The notes under the pieces: generated by a model
The model's database searches: none
What the model was told of the DNA's origin: nothing
What the model saw: the letters and a program-made list of their open reading frames with translations, nothing else
Shown: in pieces, positions 24,693-33,639 of the stretch
Layout of the letters: every line of letters begins with the position of its first letter
Position numbering within the stretch: position 1 is the first letter of the stretch
DNA from: Sedimentitalea sp039941015
GTDB taxonomy: Bacteria; Pseudomonadota; Alphaproteobacteria; Rhodobacterales; Rhodobacteraceae
Assembly: GCF_039941015.1 (NCBI RefSeq)
Contig: NZ_JBDVFI010000089.1
Length of the DNA stretch: 64,000 bases
Strand: one strand, 5' to 3'
Translations under genes and position numbers: made by a program

Positions 24693-25324
24693 GTGCCATA
24701 ACTCACCACATTTCCGACGGCTTGTTGGCGGCTTATGCGGCAGGAACTCTGCCGCGCGCCTTTGCCGTGGTCGTCGCCAGCCATGTTTCCATGTGCGCAC
24801 AGTGCCGCGCCGGGTTGCAGGCGCATCAGGCCGTTGGTGGTGTCCTGCTTGAAGAGACGGATACTGTTGCAGTCTCATCGGGACTGAAAGACGACATCCT
24901 TTCCCTGCTGGACGCACCGTTTACACCCGAACCGATCTATGAGCGGTCAGGGGTCTATCCCGGACCGGTCATGGAGGCGCTAAAGGGGCGTGCCCCGCGC
25001 TGGAAGACACTGGGCATGGGGGTCCGACAGGATATCCTGTCTGAAGATCAAAACGGGTCGGTACGCCTTTTGCACATTCCACCTGGTCAGGCTGTGCCTG
25101 ATCACGGCCATAACGGGATGGAGCTGACCTTGGTCCTACAGGGCAGTTTCAGTGACGAGACCGGTCGGTTCGGCGTTGGCGATCTGGAGATTGCCGACGA
25201 AGACCTCGAACATACTCCTGTCGCCGATCCGGGCGATGCCTGTATCTGTCTTGCGGCAACGGATGCCCGGCTGCGGTTCAACGCACTCGTGCCACGATTG
25301 CTGCAACCGATTTTTAGAATCTGA
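24689..25324 (+). CDS. chrR: Anti-sigma factor ChrR (zinc, cupin domain)
   Basis: A 211-residue zinc-dependent anti-sigma factor. The N-terminal anti-sigma domain has His6 (or His7), then His32-x3-Cys36-x2-Cys39, the zinc set known from ChrR. The C-terminal part is a cupin-like domain (IPPGQAVPDHGHNGMELTLV, followed by GVGDLEIADEDLEH) with His/His/Glu ligands for a second metal. It holds RpoE inactive until singlet oxygen or organic peroxide causes release. It is coupled to rpoE by an ATGA overlap and followed by a strong terminator. Confidence 0.95.
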   Translation: MSAITHHISDGLLAAYAAGTLPRAFAVVVASHVSMCAQCRAGLQAHQAVGGVLLEETDTVAVSSGLKDDILSLLDAPFTPEPIYERSGVYPGPVMEALKGRAPRWKTLGMGVRQDILSEDQNGSVRLLHIPPGQAVPDHGHNGMELTLVLQGSFSDETGRFGVGDLEIADEDLEHTPVADPGDACICLAATDARLRFNALVPRLLQPIFRI

Positions 25325-25356
25325 ACCAACCACCACTCACGGCTACTTCAGATAAC

Positions 25357-25388
25357 GGAACCACCGGATTTCACGGTGGTTCCTTTTT
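25357..25388 (+). terminator. Rho-independent terminator of rpoE-chrR
   Basis: A perfect 10-bp stem GGAACCACCG/CGGTGGTTCC (25357-25366 and 25374-25383) with a 7-nt loop, followed by five T. It lies 33 bp after the chrR stop and ahead of the convergent SDR gene. Confidence 0.93.
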
Positions 25389-25439
25389 GTTTCAAGCTGT
25401 TCGAGCGGAGTTAATGGCTATGTGCTGGACCGTAAGATG

Positions 25440-26165
25440 TCAGCGCCCGCGATAGATCAGCCAATCCGGCACAAACGGCAGTACACGGATTGCCCAGGAA
25501 AACGGGGCCGGAAAATCGGTACGAAAGCGTCGCTTGCGCATCGCTTTCAACACACGCTCTGCTGCGTCTTCGGCCGTCATAAGCATCGGCATGCGAAAGC
25601 TGTTCTTTTCGGTGAGGCGGGTCTTGATAAATCCGGGGTTAACGACGCGTACAACCACGCCCGAATTCCTGAGATCAAAACGCATCGTTTCAGCAAGGCT
25701 GATCAGCGCGGCCTTGCTGGCACCATAGCCGATCGCGGCTGGCAGACCGTGATAGCCGGCCAGGGACCCGACCAACGTGATATCGCCGCTTCCCTGCGCC
25801 ACGAAACGTGGCACGACCTGTCCCAGCACACGTAGAGCACCCGTGAAATTCACATCACTCATCGTAAGTGCCGCGTCACTGTCCCAATCTGTTGCAGGCA
25901 TCGGGTCATAGGACCCGGCGTTGTAGATTACGCCATCAATCTGTCTGATTTCGTCGACCGCGGATTGTACCGCCTTTGGGTCCGTCACATCCAACGGCAA
26001 GGGGCGGGCGTTTGGAATGCTGTCGCAGAGGCTCCGGAGCCGTTCTTCATTGCGGGCGCTTAGGATCAAATGTGCGCCTTGCGCACTCAACTGCTTTGCC
26101 AGTTCGCGTCCCATGCCCTCGCTGGCACCGACGAGCCAATAGGTCTTGCCGGAAAACGAAATCAT
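25440..26165 (-). CDS. Short-chain dehydrogenase/reductase
   Basis: A 241-residue SDR. The nucleotide-binding start is WLVGASEGMGRELAKQLS (GxxxGxG type), NAGSYD replaces the usual NNAG strand, Ser in VGSLAG and the YGASKAAL motif give the catalytic Ser-Tyr-Lys set. The ATG overlaps the stop of the DUF1365 gene (ATGA). In Rhodobacter sphaeroides an SDR of this type sits in the sigmaE-controlled cluster beside rpoE-chrR; the gene order here fits. The substrate is unknown, possibly a lipid or other oxidised compound (inference). Confidence 0.9.
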   Translation of the reverse strand: MISFSGKTYWLVGASEGMGRELAKQLSAQGAHLILSARNEERLRSLCDSIPNARPLPLDVTDPKAVQSAVDEIRQIDGVIYNAGSYDPMPATDWDSDAALTMSDVNFTGALRVLGQVVPRFVAQGSGDITLVGSLAGYHGLPAAIGYGASKAALISLAETMRFDLRNSGVVVRVVNPGFIKTRLTEKNSFRMPMLMTAEDAAERVLKAMRKRRFRTDFPAPFSWAIRVLPFVPDWLIYRGR

Positions 26166-26932
26166 CTTGGCGCATCCCGATGCCCGTTGCCCTCAGTGAT
26201 CAAGAGGTCCGGCGCCGGTTGGCGACGCAAGAACGGCGCCTTTTTGAGAAACAGGATCAGAGCCTGCCAATGTATCAAGGCCACCACCCGTCCCGCGCCC
26301 AGAGGGCGCTGCAGCGCTGCACGTATTAATGACCCGTTACCGGCGGTCTGTCGTTTTCCGGTCAAGGTTGCCAGAACACCCTGGTCACCGTTCTCGTAGG
26401 AAATCCGGATATCGACCGCATCTTCGGTAATGCCGAAATTGAATAGGTACGTCCCCTGAACTTTTTGGAACGGAGAGACATGCATCATCTTTTCGGCGGT
26501 CATTCTATCGGATCGTTCGATCGGGCGGAAATCGTCATGGGCGCAGAAATAGCAGTGCCGCTGCCCAAACGTGCTGTTGACCTCGGCAACAAAGGCCCGA
26601 GGTCTGCCGTCGACCATGGCGATCCAAAAGCTGACGGGATTAAATTGAAACCAGAGACACGCGGGTTGTGTCAGCAACAGCAGATGTGCGGTGTCATCAA
26701 AGAACCCCCGCTCGGCCAGAACGTCGCGAAACCAGGCGACGCCGCGACCTTCACCACGCGGGCCACCGTAATCGCGATCCCGAATTGACCAGAGATTAAA
26801 ACGATTGCGCGAGATCAGGGCGGGCCAGTCCGATTGCAGATCGGTCAACACAAAATCGACGCCATAGGTGAAGGCGTTTTTTAACGCGCCTCTGCGGCTG
26901 TGATGGGTTCTGGCAGCGACATATTCTAGCAT
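26162..26932 (-). CDS. DUF1365 domain protein
   Basis: A 256-residue protein with the DUF1365 hallmarks: THHSRRGALKNAFTYGVDFV at the N terminus, RDYGGPRGEG, then LLLLTQPACLWFQFNPVSFW and VSPFQKVQGTYLFNFG. DUF1365 genes accompany FAD amine-oxidase-like and cyclopropane-fatty-acid-synthase-like genes in many proteobacteria, as across the divergent gap here. Function is unproven; a lipid-modification role is inferred from linkage. The ATG at 26932 lies about 8 bp after a predicted sigmaE -10 box, so its mRNA may be leaderless. Confidence 0.9.
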   Translation of the reverse strand: MLEYVAARTHHSRRGALKNAFTYGVDFVLTDLQSDWPALISRNRFNLWSIRDRDYGGPRGEGRGVAWFRDVLAERGFFDDTAHLLLLTQPACLWFQFNPVSFWIAMVDGRPRAFVAEVNSTFGQRHCYFCAHDDFRPIERSDRMTAEKMMHVSPFQKVQGTYLFNFGITEDAVDIRISYENGDQGVLATLTGKRQTAGNGSLIRAALQRPLGAGRVVALIHWQALILFLKKAPFLRRQPAPDLLITEGNGHRDAPR

Positions 26933-26939
26933 TTCAATT

Positions 26940-26969
26940 CAGTTACGCATGCGATGGCCCATCGGATCA
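26940..26969 (-). promoter_or_regulatory. SigmaE-type promoter of DUF1365-SDR
   Basis: On the minus strand TGATCC (26969-26964), 18-bp spacer, TAACTG (26945-26940). The expected transcription start is within a base or two of the ATG at 26932. Confidence 0.6.
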
Positions 26970-27000
26970 ATCCCACGCGAAAATTTCCTGTAGAAACAAG

Positions 27001-27030
27001 TGATCCGCCCAGCCGACTGGCGCGTATCTT
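27001..27030 (+). promoter_or_regulatory. SigmaE-type promoter of the FAD oxidoreductase-cfa operon
   Basis: TGATCC (27001-27006), 18-bp spacer, TATCTT (27025-27030), about 30 bp before the ATG at 27060, which has a GATGAGG ribosome-binding site. It is divergent from the DUF1365 promoter in the same 127-bp gap. Confidence 0.65.
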
Positions 27031-27059
27031 ACCCATAACGATTGAAAGATGAGGACTGA

Positions 27060-28403
27060 ATGCTGGATCAAACTTCGGGAGCGCGCAAGAAGATTGCTAT
27101 TGTCGGAGGTGGCATTTCCGGTCTCTCTGCGGCGTATTACCTGTCCCCCTATCACGATGTGACCCTGTATGAGGCCGCGCCAAGGCTGGGCGGTCATGCC
27201 CGGACAGTGATTGCGGGTAAGAACGGGGATCAACCGGTCGATACCGGGTTCATCGTTTTCAATTACGCGACCTATCCAAACCTGATCCGGCTGTTTCGGG
27301 ATCTCGATGTGCCAGTCATCAAGAGCGAGATGAGCTTTGGCGCCAGTATCGACGACGGCCGGTTCGAGTACGGTCTGACCAATTTGGGCTCGATCACTGC
27401 GCAGAAGCGCAATCTTTTCCGACCGCAGTATTACAAAATGATTGCCGACATCCTTCGCTTTGGTAAACGCGCCGAGGCCGCCGCCAACAGCGACGACATG
27501 ACGATCGGAGAGTTGGTCGCAGAACTCGGATTGGGCGAGAGTTTTCGCCAGCATTACCTGATGCCCATGTGTGGGGCCATCTGGTCCACGCCTGTTGCCG
27601 AAGTCGATCAGTTCCCGGCCAGATCGTTGGTGCGATTTTTCCGCAATCACGCTTTGTTGGCCGGATCGACGGAACATCAATGGTGGACGGTCAAGGGTGG
27701 AAGCATCGAATACGTAAAGCGCCTTGAGGCCGCGTTGATCGCGCGCGGGTGCAGCATTCGCACTGGAACGCCGGTCCGCAATGTGCACCGCGGCGAGTTG
27801 CAGGTGCAGCTTGAAACAGATGGCAATGAACCTGAAATCTATGACGAATTGGTGCTGACCTGTCACTCGGATCAGGCCTTGGGCATTCTTGGCGAACAGG
27901 CCACGCCTTCAGAAACCGCGGCCTTGTCAAGCATCCGGTACCAACCGAACCGCGCGGTTCTGCATTGCGATCCCAACCAGATGCCGCGCCGTCGCGCCTG
28001 TTGGTCGAGCTGGAGCTATCGCTCGCAACAGGGGCATATCGGCGTGACCTACTGGATGAACCGGTTGCAGGGCATTCCAGAAAGCGATCCGTTGTTCGTG
28101 ACGCTGAATCCATCGCGCGAAATTCCGCAAGACATGATCTATGACACGGTCGAGTTCGCCCACCCGGTTTTCGACGAGGCGGCACTTTCTGCGCAGCGAG
28201 ACATTCTCGAACTACAGGGGCAGAACCGCACTTGGTTTGCAGGTGCATGGAACCGTCACGGCTTTCACGAAGACGGCATCGCCAGCGCCATGCGCATTGT
28301 GCGCAGACTGAATGACCCCCTAAACCACAGAGGACTGAACAATGCGTTTGACCAACAGGGCCCTGAAAACGAATTTCCTGTCGACCTGCGCGCATGTGCG
28401 TGA
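27060..28403 (+). CDS. FAD-dependent oxidoreductase (amine-oxidase/desaturase-like)
   Basis: A 447-residue flavoprotein. The Rossmann motif is KIAIVGGGISGLSAAYYLS at residues 11-29, followed by LYEAAPRLGGHARTV and DTGFIVFNYATYPNL. It belongs to the NAD(P)/FAD oxidoreductase group that pairs with cyclopropane-fatty-acid-synthase-like methyltransferases. In Rhodobacter sphaeroides the corresponding sigmaE-regulated pair makes methylated furan fatty acids, to my recollection as UfaD and UfaM; equivalence here is inference from order and family. The last 62 bp overlap the next gene. Confidence 0.88.
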   Translation: MLDQTSGARKKIAIVGGGISGLSAAYYLSPYHDVTLYEAAPRLGGHARTVIAGKNGDQPVDTGFIVFNYATYPNLIRLFRDLDVPVIKSEMSFGASIDDGRFEYGLTNLGSITAQKRNLFRPQYYKMIADILRFGKRAEAAANSDDMTIGELVAELGLGESFRQHYLMPMCGAIWSTPVAEVDQFPARSLVRFFRNHALLAGSTEHQWWTVKGGSIEYVKRLEAALIARGCSIRTGTPVRNVHRGELQVQLETDGNEPEIYDELVLTCHSDQALGILGEQATPSETAALSSIRYQPNRAVLHCDPNQMPRRRACWSSWSYRSQQGHIGVTYWMNRLQGIPESDPLFVTLNPSREIPQDMIYDTVEFAHPVFDEAALSAQRDILELQGQNRTWFAGAWNRHGFHEDGIASAMRIVRRLNDPLNHRGLNNAFDQQGPENEFPVDLRACA

Positions 28404-29499
28404 GGGGCAACTGATCCTGCGCACCCCTGAAGGGGAACGCTATCGCTTTGGTCATTCCGGACCGGAGGCGGAGATCAAGATTCACGACTGGGCTGCCGTG
28501 TCCGCAATGGCGGCGCATGGGCAGGTGGGTCTTGGCGAGACCTATGTTCAGGGTCTTTGGGATACACCGTCAATCGAAACCCTGATGTCATTGGTCATGC
28601 GCAACCGTGCGCATCTGAGTTCCTATGATCAGGCGAGCCCGCTCAGCCGCGCAAAGTTCCGGATGGTCGATACCATGCTGCGAGCAAACTCAAGGCGGGG
28701 AGCACGCCGCAATATCCGGTCGCATTACGACGTGGGGAATGAATTCTACGGGTTGTGGTTGGATGATGGCATGACCTATTCCGCCGGGCTGTTTGCGGAT
28801 GGGGAAACCGACCTAGCGCGGGCGCAGACCCGCAAGAATGCCCGCGTGTTGTCACGATTGGGATCGGGCGAGCGCGTGCTGGAAATTGGCTGCGGCTGGG
28901 GCGGCTTTGCCGAACAGGCCAGTTCCGAGGGGCGCGACGTGACCGGTGTGACCATTTCGCCCAGCCAGCACAGTTATGCAGATTGCCGCCTCGACGGGCG
29001 CGCTGACATCCAGTTGCGTGACTACCGGGACATTGAGGGGACTTACGACAATATCGTGTCCATTGAAATGATCGAAGCCGTGGGGGCGCGGTACTGGCCT
29101 GACTATTTCGATGTTCTCAAACGCAAACTCGCCGAGGGTGGCCGCATTCTTTTGCAGGTTATTACCGTCAAGGATGGCTTTTTCGACACTTACCGGACCT
29201 CGTCGGACTATATCCGCCAATATGTCTTTCCAGGCGGCATGTTGCTTTCGGATCGCGTGATCCGGGAACAGGCACAGGCCGCAGGTCTCAAAGTGCAGGA
29301 CAGTTTCTCCTTTGGCACGGACTACGGCAAGACTTGCCGCATCTGGGCCGACCGCCTGACAGCGCAAAAGCGCAGGATCACCGAAATGGGGTATGGCGAG
29401 GCGTTTTTTCGCAATTGGCAGTATTATCTTGAAAGTTGCGCGGCGTCTTTTGCCATCGGGCATACCGATGTCGTTCAGGTCGAGTTGGCCCATGCTTAG
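28342..29499 (+). CDS. Cyclopropane-fatty-acyl-phospholipid synthase family methyltransferase
   Basis: A 385-residue SAM-dependent methyltransferase. An N-terminal lipid-binding-like region (about 1-110) precedes RRNIRSHYDVGNEFYGLWLD, MTYSAGLF, the SAM motif VLEIGCGWGGFAEQA and VSIEMIEAVGARYWPDYF. All are typical of CFA synthases. It acts on unsaturated acyl chains of membrane phospholipids. AGAGGA precedes the ATG at 28342, which lies inside the previous gene. It may be a classical CFA synthase or a UfaM-like vaccenate methylase; the sequence alone does not decide. Confidence 0.92.
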   Translation: MRLTNRALKTNFLSTCAHVREGQLILRTPEGERYRFGHSGPEAEIKIHDWAAVSAMAAHGQVGLGETYVQGLWDTPSIETLMSLVMRNRAHLSSYDQASPLSRAKFRMVDTMLRANSRRGARRNIRSHYDVGNEFYGLWLDDGMTYSAGLFADGETDLARAQTRKNARVLSRLGSGERVLEIGCGWGGFAEQASSEGRDVTGVTISPSQHSYADCRLDGRADIQLRDYRDIEGTYDNIVSIEMIEAVGARYWPDYFDVLKRKLAEGGRILLQVITVKDGFFDTYRTSSDYIRQYVFPGGMLLSDRVIREQAQAAGLKVQDSFSFGTDYGKTCRIWADRLTAQKRRITEMGYGEAFFRNWQYYLESCAASFAIGHTDVVQVELAHA

Positions 29500-29986
29500 G
29501 GGACTTTGTGTTTGCCTAGTGCTGTTGGTTCCTGCGCTGGGGCAGGCATCAACCATTGCAAATGCCTTACCTGATGCGGAGTTGCGAGGCGAGGCCGTGT
29601 TTCGGTTGTTCGGCTTCCCGCTCTACAAGGCACGGCTCTATACTCAAACCGGAGCGCCGCTGAACTGGGATCAGGAATTCGCGATTGAGTTGACATATAT
29701 GCGCGATCTCAGCGGCAAAGACCTCTCTGAGAACACGATGCGCGAATTGGAACGCATCGGCGGCGCGATCCCGATAGGTGACCGGCTGGATCAGTGTTTT
29801 GCGGATGTGCGCCGCGGCGACCGGTTTGTTGCCGTGTCGCAGGGGCCGAACCGGATTGGGTTCTGGCTGAACGGCGCGCCGACCTGCACGTTGCGACATC
29901 CGCAGATCAAAACTCGTTTTATGGCGATTTTCCTGGGTGAGAATACACGGTCGCGCACATTTACCCGCAATCTGAAGGGCGAATGA
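29492..29986 (+). CDS. Exported chalcone-isomerase-like protein
   Basis: A 164-residue protein. A signal peptide spans residues 1-20 (MLRGLCVCLVLLVPALGQAS). The mature part has RLFGFPLYKARLYT and FAIELTYMRDLSGKDLSENT, the pattern of the bacterial CHI-like (chalcone isomerase fold) family, which binds fatty-acid-like ligands in some members. The ATG overlaps the end of the methyltransferase gene and the stop overlaps the MFS gene (ATGA). A periplasmic lipid-related role is inferred. Confidence 0.82.
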   Translation: MLRGLCVCLVLLVPALGQASTIANALPDAELRGEAVFRLFGFPLYKARLYTQTGAPLNWDQEFAIELTYMRDLSGKDLSENTMRELERIGGAIPIGDRLDQCFADVRRGDRFVAVSQGPNRIGFWLNGAPTCTLRHPQIKTRFMAIFLGENTRSRTFTRNLKGE

Positions 29987-31212
29987 TGCTCTACCCGCGC
30001 GTCAGTCTTTATGCGCTGATGCTGGCCGCTGCCGGAATTCCGCTCTACATCCATCTTCCGCGCTTCGCATCGGTGAATCTGGGGATCGGGTTGGGTACGA
30101 TCGGAACCATCCTGCTGCTGATCCGGCTGGTCGATCTGGTTCAGGATCCGTTGATCGGATGGGCCATCGATCGCTGGCCACGAGCGCAAACATTGTTTGC
30201 CGTGGCTGCAGCACTTGGGCTTGCCATCGGATTTCCCGCGCTTTTTACGCCACGCAGTGGACCGCATGTCATTGCTCAACTGGTCGGCATCCTGATCCTG
30301 CTGTTTTCTGCCTACAGCCTTGGGATGATCCTGCTCTATGGGCGCAGTGCAACCTTGGCCAAAGACCCCACACCGGATGGTTTGATGACGTTGGCCGCTT
30401 TTCGCGAGGGCGGTATGCTGGCGGGCGTCGTGATCGCGGCCATCGCGCCGACGGTGTTTTTGGCGTTGGGGGCAGAGGCGCAGGGGTACCCTGCTTTTGG
30501 CTTGTTCCTCGGTGCGCTTGCCTTGGTTACAGCCCTGGTCACGCTGCCGATCTGGCGCCGACCAGTGATTGTTGGTGATCGGCTTTCATTGTCTGGGCTA
30601 GGAGAGGCCGGGGCCCTGCGCCTCTTGCTGCTTGCCCTGATCAACAGCTTGCCAGTCGCCATTACTTCGACCCTTTTTCTGTTCTTTGTCGAAGACCGTC
30701 TGGGCCTGTCGGGAAGGGCCGGGCCGCTCTTGATCCTGTTCTTTCTCAGCGCCGGGTTAAGCGTGCCGTTCTGGACAAAGTGCAGCAAGAAGCTGGGTCC
30801 TCGGACCACCTTGATGATGGCCATGCCGCTGGCCATTCTTGGGTTCGTCGGCGCGGCATTTCTTGCGCCGGGGAATCTGGCGGGCTTTGCCGTTATCTGC
30901 GTGGTTTCGGGAGCCGCGTTGGGGGCAGATCTGGTGATCCTTCCCGCGATGTTCTCGGTGGCGCTGACCCGGGCGGGGCTGCGGGCTTCGCTAGCGTTTG
31001 GCATCTGGTCGTTCGCTGGAAAGCTTGGCCTCGCACTCGCGGCCTTTGCCGTGTTGCCGGTACTGCAGCGCAGTGGGTTCATTCCCGGTGCGCAAAACGA
31101 TGCCGCCGCCTTGAGCGCGCTGAACATTTGCTATGCCGTCATACCCTGTTTCCTGAAACTCGGCGCATTTGGACTTGTTCTGGCGCTTCCGACAGAGGAC
31201 CGAACTCCATGA
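29983..31212 (+). CDS. MFS transporter (GPH/MFS_2 type)
   Basis: A 409-residue protein with about 12 transmembrane helices. The loop LVDLVQDPLIGWAIDRWPRA is the signature of the glycoside-pentoside-hexuronide/MFS_2 group, to which lysophospholipid carriers also belong. It is in a lipid-modification operon, overlapping both neighbours by ATGA. Transport of a lipid or lyso-lipid would fit the context but is inference. Confidence 0.88.
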   Translation: MMLYPRVSLYALMLAAAGIPLYIHLPRFASVNLGIGLGTIGTILLLIRLVDLVQDPLIGWAIDRWPRAQTLFAVAAALGLAIGFPALFTPRSGPHVIAQLVGILILLFSAYSLGMILLYGRSATLAKDPTPDGLMTLAAFREGGMLAGVVIAAIAPTVFLALGAEAQGYPAFGLFLGALALVTALVTLPIWRRPVIVGDRLSLSGLGEAGALRLLLLALINSLPVAITSTLFLFFVEDRLGLSGRAGPLLILFFLSAGLSVPFWTKCSKKLGPRTTLMMAMPLAILGFVGAAFLAPGNLAGFAVICVVSGAALGADLVILPAMFSVALTRAGLRASLAFGIWSFAGKLGLALAAFAVLPVLQRSGFIPGAQNDAAALSALNICYAVIPCFLKLGAFGLVLALPTEDRTP

Positions 31213-31766
31213 AACTCATTCTTGCGCTGCTCCTGATTGTGCTTGCGGTTATGGTCGCCAAGACTATGCTGTTCAGCTTTCGCGCGCAGACGCCGTCTGA
31301 CTATGCCAACACAGGTCCGCAGTTTGCGCTTAAGACCCACCTGTCAGGGCCGATCTTGTCTGAGGGTTTGATCTATGGGCCCAATGGCAAGGTCACCAGC
31401 CGCTTTGTCGCCCGGATGCATGGTGAATGGGATGGCGATACTGGTACCCTGTCTGAAGAGTTCACCTATTCCACTGGACGCAAGCAAAGCCGCAAGTGGT
31501 TTCTGACGCTGGGGCCGGGGGACACGTTCACCGCAACCGCAGATGACATCGTGGGTAAGGCACATGGTGTGATCTCTGGCGCGACGGTGCAAATGGAGTA
31601 CAGGATCGTTTTGCCGCCAGAGGTCGGCGGGCACACGTTGACGGTAACAGACTGGCTCTACCTGAGTGAAAATGGCGTCATCATGAACCGTTCAGAGTTG
31701 CGAAAATTCGGGATCAAGGTTGCCGAACTGGTGGCGACCATGCGCCCGGATCCTGATCCCGGCTGA
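31209..31766 (+). CDS. DUF3833 family protein
   Basis: A 185-residue protein with an N-terminal hydrophobic anchor or signal (about 2-20). A beta-rich domain follows, with GPILSEGLIYGPNGKVTSRF, EEFTYSTGRKQSRKWFL and YLSENGVIMNRSELRKFGIK, matching DUF3833. The family is commonly encoded at the end of operons with DUF1365, FAD oxidoreductase and CFA-like genes. No biochemical function is established. The start overlaps the MFS stop (ATGA). Confidence 0.88.
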   Translation: MKLILALLLIVLAVMVAKTMLFSFRAQTPSDYANTGPQFALKTHLSGPILSEGLIYGPNGKVTSRFVARMHGEWDGDTGTLSEEFTYSTGRKQSRKWFLTLGPGDTFTATADDIVGKAHGVISGATVQMEYRIVLPPEVGGHTLTVTDWLYLSENGVIMNRSELRKFGIKVAELVATMRPDPDPG

Positions 31767-31810
31767 TCCGTCGGGCAAACGGGTTGGTTTCAAGCGCGAT
31801 CAAGCTTGGT

Positions 31811-32070
31811 TCACAGGCGATCAGTGACATCATTCTGCTCTGCAGAGCCGAGACGCATGGCGCGAATGAGGGATAGATTACCATAGGTTTCGGGCGCCCA
31901 CGCGACCAGCTTTCCCGTCTTGACCCAGTTTTCCGCATAGTGATTGGGTATCGGCCCGACATGGGTGCCGGCGAGCATGAGATAGGTTGTCGACTCAATA
32001 TTTCCTTGTGACATCTCGGCGTTTTCGTCGAGCAGATACAGATCAAGGCTTTCGTCGATCGGGTTGCTTA
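31811..32070 (-). pseudogene. C-terminal fragment of a LysR-type regulator
   Basis: The minus-strand frame reads LDLYLLDENAEMSQGNIEST then TYLMLAGTHVGPIPNHYAEN and WVKTGKLVAWAPETYGNLS, the end of a LysR effector-binding domain. The N-terminal HTH and most of the domain are missing; the frame continues into unrelated DNA of the opposing ABC gene. The right boundary is approximate. Confidence 0.6.
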
Positions 32071-33103
32071 GCAAACTGTGGGAAAGATCCTTGGATCCTA
32101 TCAGGCTCTGCAGAACGTTAATCTTGATATCCAGTCGGGAGAGTTCATCTGTCTGCTCGGCGGAACGGGCTGCGGCAAGATCACCTTGCTGCGCATCATT
32201 GACGGTCCCGACGGGCAGACAACTGGCACCCTGCTTCTGGATGCGGCGAATCTGAGCGGTATCGACTGCCACAATCGCAACATCGGCATAATGTTTCAGA
32301 GCCGGGCACTTTTTCCGCATCTGAACGTGGGTGAAAACATCGTTTAAGGGCTGGATATCCGCAAGGTTTCCAAGCCCGAGAGGCTGGCACGTGCAGAAGA
32401 GTTGCTAGAGGTTGTCGGGCTGTCCGGGTTTGGAGAACGGCCGGTTTCGGCATTGTCCGGTGGTCAGCGGCAACGCGATGCGATTGCCCACGTGCTGGCG
32501 ATTGAGCCCGTGCAGTTCCTGATGGACGAGCCATTCAGCGCCTTGGATGCGGGCTTGCGCGAGCATTTGCAGATCGAGGTCAAGAAACTGCGACGCAGGC
32601 GCGGCGTCACCACGATTTTTGCTACCCATGACCAGAACGAGGCGATGTCGATTGCGGATCGCATCGTCATTCTGAACGAAGGCCCAATAGAGCAGGCAGG
32701 CACACCAACCGAGGTCTATGCCCGGCCAAAGGCGCAGTTTGTCGCCGAATTCGTGGGGACAAACAACATCATCACACTAGACTTCACCAAAGGTGGTGAC
32801 GCGGTGCTGGACGGTATCACGCTGGGACGGCCCACGGGCGAGATGGCCAGTCTGCAAGGCCGCCACAAGGTTGCGATCCGGCCCGAATACCTGCGTCTCA
32901 AACGGGCGCTGGAGGATAGCAGTGGTTCGATCGGCACGGTCAACTTTGTGCGTCTGCTGGGGGCATCGATCGAGACTGAACTGACCGTCGAAGATGGCAC
33001 CATCGTGCATACCATGGTCAGCGACCGTGCACCGGAATTCGAGGTCGGCGAGCGTGCGGAAATCAGCTTTGACCTTGATCGGGTCTGGGTGATTCCGTCA
33101 TGA
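32070..33103 (+). pseudogene. Broken PotA-like ABC transporter ATPase
   Basis: A spermidine/putrescine-type ATPase interrupted by an in-frame TAA at 32345-32347; the frame is the same on both sides. The start codon is lost at the junction with the LysR fragment. Walker A reads GGTGCGKITLL, with Thr/Ser after Lys replaced by Ile. Downstream the ABC signature LSGGQRQRDAIA, Walker B FLMDEPFSALD and a TOBE-like C terminus are well kept. It was probably inactivated recently. Confidence 0.85.
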
Positions 33104-33465
33104 ACTGCACCATTGTTCCATACCTCATCGGAGTGTTCCCGCTCGCCATGCTGTGGTTCTTCTTCCTCGGGCCTCTGGCCTTCATGGATGTTGTCAGCTT
33201 TTTTTGAGCGCGATCCTCTGGGCTTCTTCAACGTTGCCTTTGTCCGGGACAACTACGCCAAGTTTTACTCGTCGTTCTATTTCACCGTCTCGTTGCGCCC
33301 GCTCTGGTCGGGGTCGCTTGGGTCGCTGGTGGTTGTGCTGCTGGCCTTTCCGGCGATGTACATCATCGTCGATCTGCACCGCCGGGGGCAGCTGTTTTGA
33401 GTGATCCTGCTGTTGTCGTTGATGTGCTTGAGCGAGGTCATAATCTGCGAGAATGTGAGTGATGA
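33100..33465 (+). pseudogene. Broken PotB-like ABC permease fragment
   Basis: It starts with an ATGA overlap to the ATPase gene. The frame FFFLGPLAFMDVVSFF is broken at a run of seven T (near 33195) and continues in another frame as ERDPLGFFNVAFVRDNYAKF and LAFPAMYIIVDLHRRGQLF. It then stops, with VILLLSLMCLSEVII after the stop. This order is that of the N-terminal third of PotB-type permeases. The rest is missing. Confidence 0.75.
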
Positions 33466-33639
33466 TGCTCGCGGCGAGCAGCTCGTCTGTGCGCTGTCGA
33501 ACGTCATCCGCAACAACATTTCCGCCATCGATCAGGCGCTCGAAATTCACCGCGATCATTCCGGGTGCAATCAGCCGTGCGATGGAGATGGGCAAGGCGT
33601 GACGCGAGGCACGTGAAAATGGGCGCGATGTGGCCGATA
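33466..33639. other. Unassigned stretch in the decayed region
   Basis: I cannot assign this stretch to a gene. Both strands keep open frames, but none resembles a family I know. It lies between permease and DUF917 fragments and is probably further debris. Confidence 0.4.
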
